Below are positions 15,930 to 23,797 of a stretch of 26,159 nucleotides of DNA, piece by piece. This DNA comes from Prado023 sp032123675 (GTDB taxonomy: Bacteria > Actinomycetota > Actinomycetes > S36-B12 > CAIYMF01): assembly GCA_032123675.1 (NCBI GenBank), contig JAQBEX010000143.1, forward strand, positions 1 to 26,159, read 5' to 3'. Below the pieces are notes generated by a model, which was given only the letters and a program-made list of their open reading frames with translations, was not told the origin of the DNA and did no database searches. The position numbers and the translations under genes were made by a program. Within the stretch, counting starts at the first letter, position 1. The number at the start of each line of letters is the position of its first letter.

Positions 15930-18038
15930 GTGACCGCAGAACCCCTTGAGCCGACGCGTCGAACCAGCCGGGCAGGCAAGCCCAAGAGCGGGTACTCGGC
16001 CAAGAACCTGTCCGTGCTCGAAGGCCTCGAGGCGGTCCGGAAGCGCCCCGGCATGTACATCGGCTCCACCGACTCGCGCGGACTGATGCACTGTGTCTGG
16101 GAGATCCTGGACAACGCGGTGGATGAGGCCCTCGGCGGCTGGTGCACCCGGATCGACATGATCCTGCACCCGGACGGCTCGGTGGAGATCCACGACGACG
16201 GGCGCGGGATCCCCGTCGATGTCGAGCCGCGCACGCGCCTGACGGGCGTCGAGGTCGTCATGACCAAGCTGCATGCCGGCGGGAAGTTCGGCGGCGGGTC
16301 CTACACCGCCTCAGGCGGACTGCACGGCGTGGGCGCCAGCGTGGTCAACGCCCTGAGCGCGCGGGTCGATGTCGAGGTCGACCGTGATGCCACGGTGCAC
16401 CTGATCTCCTTCCGCCGGGGGGTGCCGGGTTTGTTCGACGGGGAGGGCCCCGACGCCGACTTCTCCAAGAAGTCGGGCCTACGGCGCGGAGGATCGTGCC
16501 CGCGCGCGCGCACCGGCACCCGGGTCCGGTTCTGGCCGGACCCCCAGATCTTCACCACGGATGCCGTGATCGACCTCGAGGCCGTCCACGCCCGCGCCCA
16601 GCAGACCACCTTCCTGGTCCCCGGGTTGAGGATCGTCGTGCGCGACGAGCGCGACCCCGGATCGGTGCACGAGCGCACCTTCGCGCACCTCGGCGGGATC
16701 GCCGAGTTCGTCGAGCATCTCGCGACCGGCGACGCCGTGTCGCCGATCCTGCGCCTGGCGGGGGCACAGAAGTTCACCGAGACCGTGCCGGTCCTGGACA
16801 AGCGCGGGCACATGGTGCCCACGGAGGTCGAGCGTGAGCTCGTCGTGGACGTGGCCCTTCGGTGGGGCAACAACTACGACACCGAGCTCCGCTCGTTCGT
16901 CAACATCGTGGCCACGCCCAAGGGCGGCACCCATATGGCCGGCTTCGAGCGTGGCCTGGTCAAGACGCTCAACGACCACCTGTCCACAGCGAAGGTCCTC
17001 AAGCCCAGCGAGGGAGCGATCACCAAGGAGGACGCGCTTGAGGGCGCGACCGCCGTGGTGACGGTTCGCCTCGCCGAGCCGCAGTTCGAGGGCCAGACCA
17101 AGGAGATCCTGGGTACGCCGGCCGCATCCCGGATCGTCGCCGGGGTCGTCAGCACGGAGCTGTCCTCGTGGCTGGCCAACCCGCCGCGCGGCGACAAGCT
17201 CGTGGTCAAGTCCGTCGCCGAGAAGGTGGCCAACGCGATGCGTGCCCGCGTGGCCGCCCGTGCGCACCGCGACGTGCAGCGCCGCAAGAGCGCGCTGGAG
17301 TCGTCCTCGATGCCGGCCAAGCTCGTGGACTGCCGCAGTGCGGACATCGAGCGCACCGAACTGTTCATCGTCGAGGGCAACTCCGCGCTGGGCACCGCCA
17401 AGCTGGCCCGGGACTCCGAGTTCCAGGCGCTCCTGCCGATCCGGGGCAAGATCCTCAACGTCCACAAGGCATCCCTGGCCGACATGCTCAAGAACGCCGA
17501 GTGCGCCGCGATCATCCAGGTGCTCGGTGCCGGCTCCGGGCGCACCTTCGACATCGAGGCCCTGCGGTACAACAAGGTCATCCTGATGGCCGACGCCGAC
17601 GTCGACGGTGCCCATATCCGCTGCCTGCTGCTGACGCTCTTCCACCGGTACATGCCCGAGATGCTCGCCGAGGGGCGCGTCTACTCAGCCGTGCCGCCGC
17701 TGCACCGGGTCGAAGTGATCGCCAGCGGCGGGAAGAAGGCCGAGGTCCGCTACACCCACTCCGACACGGAGCTCGCCGCCACCCTCGCGGAGCTGCGCAA
17801 GGCCGGGCGCCGGTGGAAGGACCCGCAGCGCTACAAGGGCCTGGGCGAGATGGACGCCAGCCAGTTGCGCGAGACCACCATGGAGCCGGGCAAGCGGACG
17901 CTGCGCCGCGTGTGCGTCGAGGATGCCGCAGATGCCGCGAGCGTGTTCAACCTGCTCATGGGCTCGGAGGTCGCCCCACGCAAGGAGTTCATCGTCGCCG
18001 GGTCGACTGGGCTCGACCGCGCGCGTATCGACGCCTGA
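15930..18038 (+). CDS. parE: DNA topoisomerase IV subunit B / GyrB paralogue
   Basis: A 702-residue type IIA topoisomerase ATPase subunit. GHKL ATPase motifs are DNAVDEA, DGRGIPV and GGLHGVGASVVNAL (about 50-150), then the transducer domain, the TOPRIM domain with VEGNSALGTA (E482) and MADADVDGAH (D555, D557, D559), and the C-terminal RYKGLGEMDASQL. The TOPRIM motif reads EGNSA where EGDSA is usual (N484, codon AAC 17379-17381). The length and APRKEFI ending fit the second GyrB/ParE of actinobacteria. It pairs with a ParC/GyrA-type subunit that is not in the window. The start is GTG 15930, apparently leaderless. A strong hairpin separates it from the convergent carbonic anhydrase gene. Confidence 0.93.
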   Translation: MTAEPLEPTRRTSRAGKPKSGYSAKNLSVLEGLEAVRKRPGMYIGSTDSRGLMHCVWEILDNAVDEALGGWCTRIDMILHPDGSVEIHDDGRGIPVDVEPRTRLTGVEVVMTKLHAGGKFGGGSYTASGGLHGVGASVVNALSARVDVEVDRDATVHLISFRRGVPGLFDGEGPDADFSKKSGLRRGGSCPRARTGTRVRFWPDPQIFTTDAVIDLEAVHARAQQTTFLVPGLRIVVRDERDPGSVHERTFAHLGGIAEFVEHLATGDAVSPILRLAGAQKFTETVPVLDKRGHMVPTEVERELVVDVALRWGNNYDTELRSFVNIVATPKGGTHMAGFERGLVKTLNDHLSTAKVLKPSEGAITKEDALEGATAVVTVRLAEPQFEGQTKEILGTPAASRIVAGVVSTELSSWLANPPRGDKLVVKSVAEKVANAMRARVAARAHRDVQRRKSALESSSMPAKLVDCRSADIERTELFIVEGNSALGTAKLARDSEFQALLPIRGKILNVHKASLADMLKNAECAAIIQVLGAGSGRTFDIEALRYNKVILMADADVDGAHIRCLLLTLFHRYMPEMLAEGRVYSAVPPLHRVEVIASGGKKAEVRYTHSDTELAATLAELRKAGRRWKDPQRYKGLGEMDASQLRETTMEPGKRTLRRVCVEDAADAASVFNLLMGSEVAPRKEFIVAGSTGLDRARIDA

Positions 18039-18052
18039 CCCAATCGCCGCGG

Positions 18053-18087
18053 GCGGGCCGGCCGGAGCGGTCTCGTCCCCGGCCCGC
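18053..18087. terminator. Bidirectional hairpin between parE and the carbonic anhydrase gene
   Basis: GCGGGCCGG (18053-18061) and CCGGCCCGC (18079-18087) make a perfect 9-bp stem with a 17-nt loop in the 64-bp gap between two convergent stops. It can serve both transcripts. There are no U-runs on either side. Confidence 0.6.
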
Positions 18088-18102
18088 TGGGCGCTGGGCG
18101 GC

Positions 18103-18657
18103 TCAGCCGTCGATGGGATGCAGCTCGCCGGTGTCCACGTCGTAGACCGCGCCGCCGACGACCAGGTCAGCGGGGAGCAGCGGGAAGCTGCGGATCCGGC
18201 GCAGGTCGCGGCGCAGTGCAGCGCGCTCATCCTGAACAGTCCGGAACTCCATGCTGCGCGTGTCCACGCCGTACTCGTCGGCGATCAGCGCGTGGATGTC
18301 CTCCTCGGCCGTACCGACCATCTTGCAGCGCGTGTGCGGCAGGACCAGGACCCGATCCACCTCCAACAGGTAGGTGGCCAGCACCAGGGTCCTCAGGACG
18401 TCCTCCGTCACGCGCGCGCCAGCGTTGCGCAGGATCTTCACGTCACCCGGACCCATCCCGACGATGCTCAGTGGGTCGATCCGCGAATCCATGCACGTGA
18501 TGATGGCCAAGCCCTTGGCCGCCCTTCCCCCGAGTCCCAGCCCATGGAAGCCGGCTGCGAAGCCGGCGTTCGCTGCCAGCACGTCGGAGAAGGAATCTGC
18601 GGGGAACGCCGGATCCTCGGGCGCCGAGGGCACCTCCGGCTGGTCGACGGTGCTCAT
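18103..18657 (-). CDS. Beta-class carbonic anhydrase
   Basis: A 184-residue zinc enzyme interconverting CO2 and bicarbonate. The zinc ligands are C55 (in ITCMDSRIDP) and H108/C111 (PHTRCKM), with the D57-R59 pair that controls metal opening in this family. The C-terminus is complete (VVGGAVYDVDTGELHPIDG). It resembles the small mycobacterial enzyme type (Rv1284-like). The start ATG 18655-18657 overlaps the TGA of the upstream flavoprotein gene (ATGA), so the two are translationally coupled; the frame's upstream part to 18876 lies over that gene and shows no family similarity. The link between a flavin reductase and carbonic anhydrase is unusual to my knowledge. Confidence 0.93.
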   Translation of the reverse strand: MSTVDQPEVPSAPEDPAFPADSFSDVLAANAGFAAGFHGLGLGGRAAKGLAIITCMDSRIDPLSIVGMGPGDVKILRNAGARVTEDVLRTLVLATYLLEVDRVLVLPHTRCKMVGTAEEDIHALIADEYGVDTRSMEFRTVQDERAALRRDLRRIRSFPLLPADLVVGGAVYDVDTGELHPIDG

Positions 18658-19634
18658 TCGGAACCTCCTGATGAGTGGCCCGGGAAGATCCCCATCCCGG
18701 GCTCGACGATCGGCGCGGCGTTGTTCACCGCAAGGGCGGCCTCGCCGAACCCGACAGAGATCAGCGGGACCTTGCCAGGGTACGTGACGATGTCGCCCGC
18801 CCCGAAGACACCGGGCAGGTTGGTGCGCATCGCCGTGTCGACGACGATGCGGCGCTTGGCCAGCTCGAGGCCCCACGTCGCGATCGGGCCGATGTTGGCC
18901 ACGAACCCAAGGGACGCGACCACTGTCTGCGCCGGCAGCACCGTGACCTCGCCGGTCTCCTTGTGGGTGATCTCCACCTCGGAGACGGTCTGGTCGCCTC
19001 GGATCGCGCTAACCTCCGACGACGTGTACAGCGAAACCCCGAGCTCGCGGACGGCGTCGATCATGGACCCGTGGGCACGGAACTGCTCCCGGCGGTGCAC
19101 CAACGAGACGCTGCGGGCGATGGGTGCCAATGCGTAGGCCCAGTCGAAGGCGGAGTCGCCGCCACCAACGATGACGATGTCCTTGCCCGCATGGTCGGCC
19201 AGCTTGGGGACGAAGTAGACCAGCCCCTTGCCCTCCCACCCGTCGTCGGCCGGAAGTGATCGGGGGGTGAAGGAGCCGATCCCACCGGTGATGATGACGG
19301 CCTTGGCGGTGACGGTGGTCCCGTGGGAACCGGTCACCACGGTGGGGGCTCCCTCGGACGCCTCCAGGGACATCGCCTGCTCGCCGAGGACGTAGGTGGG
19401 TTCATACGGGGCCGCTGAGGCCACGAGGTTCTCCACCAGCACCCGGCCCTTGACCGACGTGTACCCGGCAACGTCGAAGATGTCCTTCTCCGGGTACATG
19501 GCAGTGATCTGCCCACCCGCCTCCGGCAGGGCGTCCATGATCACCACCGACCAGCCGCGGAACCCGGCGTAGTACGCCGCGTACAGGCCCGAGGGGCCGG
19601 CCCCGATGATCAGGATGTCGCACTCGTGGGTCAC
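18654..19634 (-). CDS. Ferredoxin-NADP reductase, thioredoxin-reductase-like (type 2)
   Basis: A 326-residue FAD and NAD(P)H flavoprotein. The FAD-binding GAGPSG is at residues 11-16, the NADPH-binding GGGDSA at 157-162 and the second FAD contact near GVFGAGDIV. The redox-active CxxC of true thioredoxin reductases is absent: the segment before the NADPH motif reads GLVYFVPKLADHAG. That pattern fits the TrxR-like ferredoxin/flavodoxin-NADP reductases (YumC/FNR2 group), which move electrons between NADPH and ferredoxin. The start is GTG 19634, with TAGGTT 6 nt upstream (leaderless type). It overlaps the downstream carbonic anhydrase start by 4 bp and diverges from the YihY gene. Confidence 0.88.
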   Translation of the reverse strand: MTHECDILIIGAGPSGLYAAYYAGFRGWSVVIMDALPEAGGQITAMYPEKDIFDVAGYTSVKGRVLVENLVASAAPYEPTYVLGEQAMSLEASEGAPTVVTGSHGTTVTAKAVIITGGIGSFTPRSLPADDGWEGKGLVYFVPKLADHAGKDIVIVGGGDSAFDWAYALAPIARSVSLVHRREQFRAHGSMIDAVRELGVSLYTSSEVSAIRGDQTVSEVEITHKETGEVTVLPAQTVVASLGFVANIGPIATWGLELAKRRIVVDTAMRTNLPGVFGAGDIVTYPGKVPLISVGFGEAALAVNNAAPIVEPGMGIFPGHSSGGSE

Positions 19635-19640
19635 GGGATC

Positions 19641-19646
19641 AACCTA
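19641..19646 (-). promoter_or_regulatory. -10 hexamer of the leaderless FNR-carbonic anhydrase operon
   Basis: Minus-strand TAGGTT lies 6 nt before the GTG at 19634. No ribosome binding site is present between them. Confidence 0.55.
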
Positions 19647-19741
19647 CGACAGCGCGGGGGCCGACTCAGGTTCGGGTCGGGGATTGCCGCAAGTCAGCCA
19701 CTGGCCGTTCGACGAGCCGGGGGCCGCGGTCGCAGCGCACA

Positions 19742-19771
19742 TTGGGCGCCGGGCCCCGCGCGGGCTAGATT
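19742..19771 (+). promoter_or_regulatory. Promoter of the YihY gene
   Basis: TTGGGC (19742-19747) and TAGATT (19766-19771) are separated by 18 nt. A leader of about 20 nt would then carry the GGAGG at 19788-19792 and the TTG start at 19800. Of the minority with both elements visible, this is one of the clearest. Confidence 0.55.
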
Positions 19772-19799
19772 CAGACCGACGGGACACGGAGGTGCGGCG

Positions 19800-20744
19800 T
19801 TGGCGGGTTGGATGCAGGCGGCTGGACGACGGCTGTCCGGCAGCGCCCTCGGGGATGCCCTGATCGTGGGCTACCAGACGCGCCTGACCGGTCTTGCGGC
19901 CGAGGCCTCCTTCTGGGCGGTCTTCGCCCTTCCGTGGCTGATCCTCGGCCTGGGCGCCGGCATCTTCCGGTTCCAGGGGCTCCTGGGCATCGATGCGGTC
20001 GCCCAGTTCCGCACCAGCGTGCTTGACCTCGCCGAGCAGGTGCTGACCCCGGATGCGATCGACGACCTGCTCGTCCCGCTTCTGGACAACGTGTTCGGCC
20101 GGGGCCAGACGACGTTGGGACTCGTCGGTGTCGTGATCGCGGTATGGGCCGGATCGCGGGTCATCGATGGCGTCATCAACGCAATGACCATCGTCTACCA
20201 GCGCGAGGGCCTGCGGTCCTTCGTGCACTCCAAGCTGCTGTCGCTCGGTGTCTACGTCGCCGGATTGGCCGTCCTCATCGTGGCGATCCCACTCATCCTC
20301 GCGGGGCCGTCCTTCCTCCATCAGCTGGTACCAGGGGTTCAGGGCGCGACCACCTCGTTCCTGCTGAGCATCGCGCAGCTGACGGCCGCGCTCCTGCTTG
20401 TGGTCTCGCTGTACCACTGGGCGGTCCCGCATCGGACGTACTGGGCAGCAGACATCCCCGGCGCAGTGCTCGCCATGGCCCTGTGGGCCATGTTCAGCTG
20501 GGCCCTGCGCTGGTACTTCGCCTGGATCTTCCGTGAGGGGTCGGTGTACGGCGCCATCGCGGCCCCGGTCGCGGTGATGTGGTGGGTCTACGTGACCGTC
20601 CTGGCCCTGTTCATCGGCGCCGCGTTCAACGGCGCACTGGCCAAGCGGCGTGGCTGGTTCGTGCATCCGAACGCCAGAGTCGACGCCCTCCCCGAGCCCG
20701 AGTCCGAGGCTGATCCCGAGCCCGAGTCCTGGCCCAAGGCCTGA
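19800..20744 (+). CDS. YihY/BrkB family membrane protein
   Basis: A 314-residue polytopic membrane protein of the YihY/virulence factor BrkB family. The family's hallmark early segment is visible (LTGLAAEASFWAVFALPWLIL at about 28-48), followed by segments around residues 106-122 (LGLVGVVIAVWAGSRVI), 142-166, 180-205, 218-242 and 250-276. The last 20 residues are a Pro-Glu repeat tail. The function is debated; it is no longer regarded as RNase BN. The start is TTG 19800, with GGAGG 7 nt upstream; ATG 19812 is a poorer alternative because it lacks a ribosome binding site. The ATP-grasp gene starts 42 bp downstream. Confidence 0.85.
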   Translation: MAGWMQAAGRRLSGSALGDALIVGYQTRLTGLAAEASFWAVFALPWLILGLGAGIFRFQGLLGIDAVAQFRTSVLDLAEQVLTPDAIDDLLVPLLDNVFGRGQTTLGLVGVVIAVWAGSRVIDGVINAMTIVYQREGLRSFVHSKLLSLGVYVAGLAVLIVAIPLILAGPSFLHQLVPGVQGATTSFLLSIAQLTAALLLVVSLYHWAVPHRTYWAADIPGAVLAMALWAMFSWALRWYFAWIFREGSVYGAIAAPVAVMWWVYVTVLALFIGAAFNGALAKRRGWFVHPNARVDALPEPESEADPEPESWPKA

Positions 20745-20773
20745 CCCGGCGCGACGGGGGTCCCCGGGCGCGG

Positions 20774-20779
20774 CATCCT
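20774..20779 (+). promoter_or_regulatory. -10 hexamer of the leaderless ATP-grasp gene
   Basis: CATCCT stands 7 nt before the GTG at 20787. There is no ribosome binding site, so either this leaderless start or read-through from the YihY gene drives it. Confidence 0.35.
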
Positions 20780-20786
20780 TCGTGAT

Positions 20787-22007
20787 GTGAACATCATCTT
20801 CGTCGAGCCCCGCTTCCCGGACACACAACGCCGCTTCGTCCGCGCACTGCGCGAGGTCGGCGCGTACGTCATGGTGATCAGCGAGTACGACTACGACCAC
20901 TACGACGACGAGTTGAAGTCGTGGATCGACTGGCACTACCGCGTGGACTCGGTGACCGACGAGGCTGCCCTGGAGTGGGCGGTCCGCCAGGCGCAGACGC
21001 ACACGTGGGTCGACCGGCTCGAGTGCTCGATCGAATCGCACGTGATGCCGGTGGCGCACGTACGTGAGCGCTGTGGCATCCCGGGCACCTCGGCACGCGC
21101 TGCCTACCTGTGCCGCGACAAGCCGACCATGAAGCAGGTCCTGCGCGATGCCGGGATCCCGACGGCCGCATCCACCGCCGTGCAGGCCAGGGCCGAGGCC
21201 CTCGACTTCGCCGCGTCGGTCGGCTATCCGCTCATCCTCAAGCCACGCGATGGCGCCGGGGCTGCTGGAACCCTCCGGGTGGACACCGACGAGCAACTCA
21301 TTGCCGCGTGCGTCACATCGGGGGTGGATGCTGGCGCCTCCCTGGCCCTCGAGGAGTTCGTCGAGGGCCACGAGGGCTTCTACGACACCATCACGATCGA
21401 CGGCCACGTGACCCATGAGTTCGTCTCCCACTACTTCCCCAACGTGCTCGAGGCAATGCGGACCCGGTGGATCTCCCCGCAGATCATCGCCACCAATCGG
21501 GTGCTGCAGGCCGAGTACGAGGAGGTCCGCGAGATGGGCCGCCGGGTCATCTCAGTCCTGGGCCTGGACACCTCGGCAACCCACATGGAGTGGTTCTTCG
21601 GGCCCAGGGGCCTGAAGTTCTCCGAGATCGGGGCCCGGCCTCCCGGAGTGGGCCAGTGGGACATGTACAACGAGGCCAACGAGATGGACCTGCACGGCGA
21701 GTGGGCGCACGCGCTGATGTACGGCCAGCCCCAGCGGGTGCCCAGCCACCGGTTCTCCTGCGGGTTGATCGCCCTGAGGCCCAACCGAGACGGGGTCATC
21801 AGCGGCTACTCCGGGCTCGACGAGGTGCAGCACCGCTACGGGCACCTGATCACGGCGTCGCACCTGCCCGCACCGGGCACGCCGACCCAGCCGATCGAGG
21901 CTGGATATCACGCCAACGCCTGGATGCGGCTGCGCCATGAGGACTTCGACACCCTCAAGGACGTGCTCGCAGATGTGGGACGCACGGCCCAGGTGTGGGC
22001 CGACTGA
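20787..22007 (+). CDS. ATP-grasp carboxylate-amine/thiol ligase family protein
   Basis: A 406-residue enzyme. The N-terminal domain (MNIIFVEPRFPDTQRRFV) is a pre-ATP-grasp fold. The ATP-grasp core has YPLILKPRDGAGAAGTLRV at 147-165 (Lys152 and the glycine-rich loop), LALEEFVEG at 186-194 and the metal-binding KFSEIGARPPG at 277-287. Such enzymes form acyl phosphates and then amide-type bonds, for example in peptide or amino-acid ligation, carboxylation or biotin-type chemistry. I cannot name the substrate. The start is GTG 20787, giving the expected N-terminus. No acceptor-domain protein, peptide precursor or transporter is next to it apart from YihY upstream and two small ORFs downstream, so the pathway is open. 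Confidence 0.85.
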   Translation: MNIIFVEPRFPDTQRRFVRALREVGAYVMVISEYDYDHYDDELKSWIDWHYRVDSVTDEAALEWAVRQAQTHTWVDRLECSIESHVMPVAHVRERCGIPGTSARAAYLCRDKPTMKQVLRDAGIPTAASTAVQARAEALDFAASVGYPLILKPRDGAGAAGTLRVDTDEQLIAACVTSGVDAGASLALEEFVEGHEGFYDTITIDGHVTHEFVSHYFPNVLEAMRTRWISPQIIATNRVLQAEYEEVREMGRRVISVLGLDTSATHMEWFFGPRGLKFSEIGARPPGVGQWDMYNEANEMDLHGEWAHALMYGQPQRVPSHRFSCGLIALRPNRDGVISGYSGLDEVQHRYGHLITASHLPAPGTPTQPIEAGYHANAWMRLRHEDFDTLKDVLADVGRTAQVWAD

Positions 22008-22017
22008 GCCGACGTGG

Positions 22018-22051
22018 ACGGGGTCGGTGTCGCTGCGTCGACCCGCCCCGT
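22018..22051 (+). terminator. Hairpin after the ATP-grasp gene
   Basis: GGGTCG (22021-22026) pairs with CGACCC (22039-22044) across a 12-nt loop; alternatively ACGGGG (22018-22023) pairs with CCCCGT (22046-22051). It starts 10 bp after the stop and abuts the promoter of the next small gene. Confidence 0.4.
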
Positions 22052-22065
22052 TAGGGCGACCTAAC
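22050..22065. promoter_or_regulatory. Perfect inverted repeat over the promoter of the 42-residue gene
   Basis: GTTAGG, 4 nt, CCTAAC. It covers the -35 position relative to TAGACT at 22075-22080. As DNA it would suit a dimeric repressor. It is not an iron box, because the half-site spacing differs (see the DtxR site at 6300-6318). Confidence 0.45.
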
Positions 22066-22074
22066 TGACGGGCC

Positions 22075-22080
22075 TAGACT
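22075..22080 (+). promoter_or_regulatory. -10 hexamer of the leaderless 42-residue gene
   Basis: TAGACT stands 6 nt before the GTG at 22087. The intervening GAGGGG could also serve as a poorly spaced ribosome binding site, so leadered expression is not excluded. Confidence 0.5.
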
Positions 22081-22086
22081 GAGGGG

Positions 22087-22215
22087 GTGGCCAAGCCGAA
22101 GAAGAAGTGCTGCTCCAAGAAGCCACGCTGCACGCGCTGCCCCATCCGCATGCTCAAGGACGGGACCCTTCCGCCGGGGTACACGGTCAAGAAGCGACGG
22201 CTCGTCCGGACCTAG
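22087..22215 (+). CDS. 42-residue Cys/Lys/Arg-rich conserved small protein
   Basis: GTG 22087 opens a 43-codon frame ending at TAG 22213-22215. The product begins MAKPKKKCCSKKPRCTRCP and has four cysteines in a CC-x5-C-x2-C arrangement (Cys8, 9, 15, 18), followed by a basic tail ending KKRRLVRT. I know similar tiny Cys-rich, basic proteins in other actinobacteria, but not their function. The Cys pairs could bind zinc or iron; the charge suggests nucleic acid contact (both inference). Support for coding is the -10/GTG leaderless arrangement, the biased third positions and the clean start and stop. Confidence 0.7.
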   Translation: MAKPKKKCCSKKPRCTRCPIRMLKDGTLPPGYTVKKRRLVRT

Positions 22216-22319
22216 CGTGCCCGCACGCACGCAGAGCCCGGCGGCGACGCAGTCCCATGATCGGGACGGCGACCGCCCAACCTGTGAGAGTGTTGGTCCA
22301 TCCACATCAGGGAGGTTCC

Positions 22320-22730
22320 GTGGCCAAGCCGACCACCGGTCGATACGAACCGGCGCCTGAGCCAGATCCTGACCAGATGGCCGCAGACACCCTGATGACC
22401 TCGGTGTTCAGCGGGATCAGTCTGCTCATCGCAACCGTCATCCTGGGAATGACTGGGAGCGCGGGTCTCTACCTGGGTCGATCGGTCGCCGACACGACCG
22501 GCGCGAAGGTCGGGCTGGGCGTCGGTCTCGTGATCGGATTCCTCGTGGTCGCCTGGGCACTTCGGCGGAACTCGGCACGCATCCGGGCACGGAGCAACAA
22601 CCTCTACCGCGGCGTCTGGATCGGCTCGATCGCCTCCCTGGTGATCATCCTGTTGATGGCCTACCTGCCACAGGTGGCGTTCCCGCAGTACTGCCCGCCG
22701 GGACAGATCTGCACCAACGGACGCCGCTAG
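22320..22730 (+). CDS. Small membrane protein with three helices
   Basis: A 136-residue protein. An acidic, Pro-rich N-terminus (to residue 24) precedes three hydrophobic segments: SVFSGISLLIATVILGMTG, KVGLGVGLVIGFLVVAWAL and GVWIGSIASLVIILLMAYLP. The C-terminus has CPPGQIC, a Cys pair that may be extracytoplasmic. I do not recognise the family. The start is GTG 22320, with GGGAGG at 22310-22315; the open frame further upstream (to 22107) overlaps the 42-residue gene and is not credible. It converges on the MDR oxidoreductase gene with only 12 bp between the stops. Confidence 0.68.
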   Translation: MAKPTTGRYEPAPEPDPDQMAADTLMTSVFSGISLLIATVILGMTGSAGLYLGRSVADTTGAKVGLGVGLVIGFLVVAWALRRNSARIRARSNNLYRGVWIGSIASLVIILLMAYLPQVAFPQYCPPGQICTNGRR

Positions 22731-22742
22731 CGACGCGAGGGA

Positions 22743-23768
22743 TCACTTCCACCGCAGGTTCGCGACCAGCTTGCCGTCGACCTCACCGTCCCTCAGGCGC
22801 TCGAGCCCCCGAGGGATCTCGTCGAAGCTGATGACCTCGATGTCCGGCGGGTGCAGGTGCCCCTCGATGATCAGCTTCATGAGGCGTTCCAGCCCCCACC
22901 GCAGCCACCGAGGGCCCTCGGATCCACCGTGGGTGTAGGCCGCGCCCAGAGCCACCTCGGACAGTGTCGGCGCGAGCCCGAACTCGGGCACGGTGCTCAG
23001 GTCTGGGCGCCCGGCAATGCTCACCAGGTGCCCGGCGTGGGAGAGCAGCGCCATCCCCTCGGTCGCCGAGCTCGCCGAGACTGTGTCGATGACCGCATCG
23101 ACGCCGCCCGGGGCGATGCTCCGGACCTTGTCGACGAGGTCCGGGTCCCGGTAGTCCACAACGTGCATGGCGCCCAGGGCCCGCACCGCCGCGTCGTTCT
23201 CGGGGCGTGCGGTGGCGATCACCCTCGCACCGAACAGCTTGGCCAGCTGCACGGCGATGGACCCGACTCCGCCTGAGGCCCCGTGGATGAGCACCGTCTG
23301 ACCGGAGATCTGACGCAGCCGGCGTTCGACCGCGTCCAGGGCGGTCAGGCCCGCCGTCGGTAGGCTCGCGGCGGCGATCGGATCCAGTTCACTGGGCACC
23401 ACGGCCAGGGCTTCGGGGGCAACACTCACGAACTCGGCGAAGCCCCCTTGATCGCGCAGGTCCTGATGCAGGACGACGCGCGTTCCCGGCTGGGGCAGCA
23501 TCCAGCCGATCTCCCGGCGGGCCGCCGCGTCGGCGCTGACGGCCATCACGCGGCCGGCGATGTCGAGCCCCAGGATGTGCGGGTAGGCCCAGGCCGGGTT
23601 TCCCGCCGCGGCCGTCTTGAAGTCCACGGGATTGAGGCCGACCGCCTCGACCTTGACCAGCACCTCAACCTCGCGCTGTGCGAACGACGCCGCACGCCAC
23701 GGGCTGGGTACTTCGCCCAACCTCAGGGACCCGGGTGGGCCCGGACGGTCCAGCAGCCACGCACGCAT
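22743..23768 (-). CDS. Zinc-free MDR oxidoreductase, quinone-oxidoreductase-like
   Basis: A 341-residue medium-chain dehydrogenase/reductase. The GroES-like N-terminal domain has EAVGLNPVDFKTAAAG, and the nucleotide-binding Rossmann domain carries GASGGVG at 163-169 with VIHGASGGVGSIAVQLAKLFGA-type wording spread over 160-181. The catalytic-zinc Cys and His ligands of alcohol dehydrogenases are not seen, as in zeta-crystallin/quinone oxidoreductases, which reduce quinones or enones using NADPH. The start is ATG 23768, whose MRAWLLDRPGP opening is typical; upstream ATGs give no family residues. It lies 60 bp downstream of the lactate permease, but a 10-bp hairpin sits in between. Substrate is unknown. 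Confidence 0.88.
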   Translation of the reverse strand: MRAWLLDRPGPPGSLRLGEVPSPWRAASFAQREVEVLVKVEAVGLNPVDFKTAAAGNPAWAYPHILGLDIAGRVMAVSADAAARREIGWMLPQPGTRVVLHQDLRDQGGFAEFVSVAPEALAVVPSELDPIAAASLPTAGLTALDAVERRLRQISGQTVLIHGASGGVGSIAVQLAKLFGARVIATARPENDAAVRALGAMHVVDYRDPDLVDKVRSIAPGGVDAVIDTVSASSATEGMALLSHAGHLVSIAGRPDLSTVPEFGLAPTLSEVALGAAYTHGGSEGPRWLRWGLERLMKLIIEGHLHPPDIEVISFDEIPRGLERLRDGEVDGKLVANLRWK

Positions 23769-23797
23769 GGCGCTCAGCATCCCACCTGAGCACGCCC

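Noticed and set aside
18654..19634. Thioredoxin reductase identity
   Set aside because: The CxxC active site expected before the NADPH motif is missing, so the ferredoxin-NADP reductase group is a better fit.
19644..21431. 595-codon minus-strand frame across YihY and the ATP-grasp gene
   Set aside because: Its composition (runs of Gly, Arg, Asp, His) is that of an antisense frame, and both plus-strand genes have clear family motifs.
22050..22065. Second iron box
   Set aside because: GTTAGG and CCTAAC are present, but with a 4-nt spacer; the DtxR/IdeR site needs the 19-bp arrangement seen at 6300-6318.
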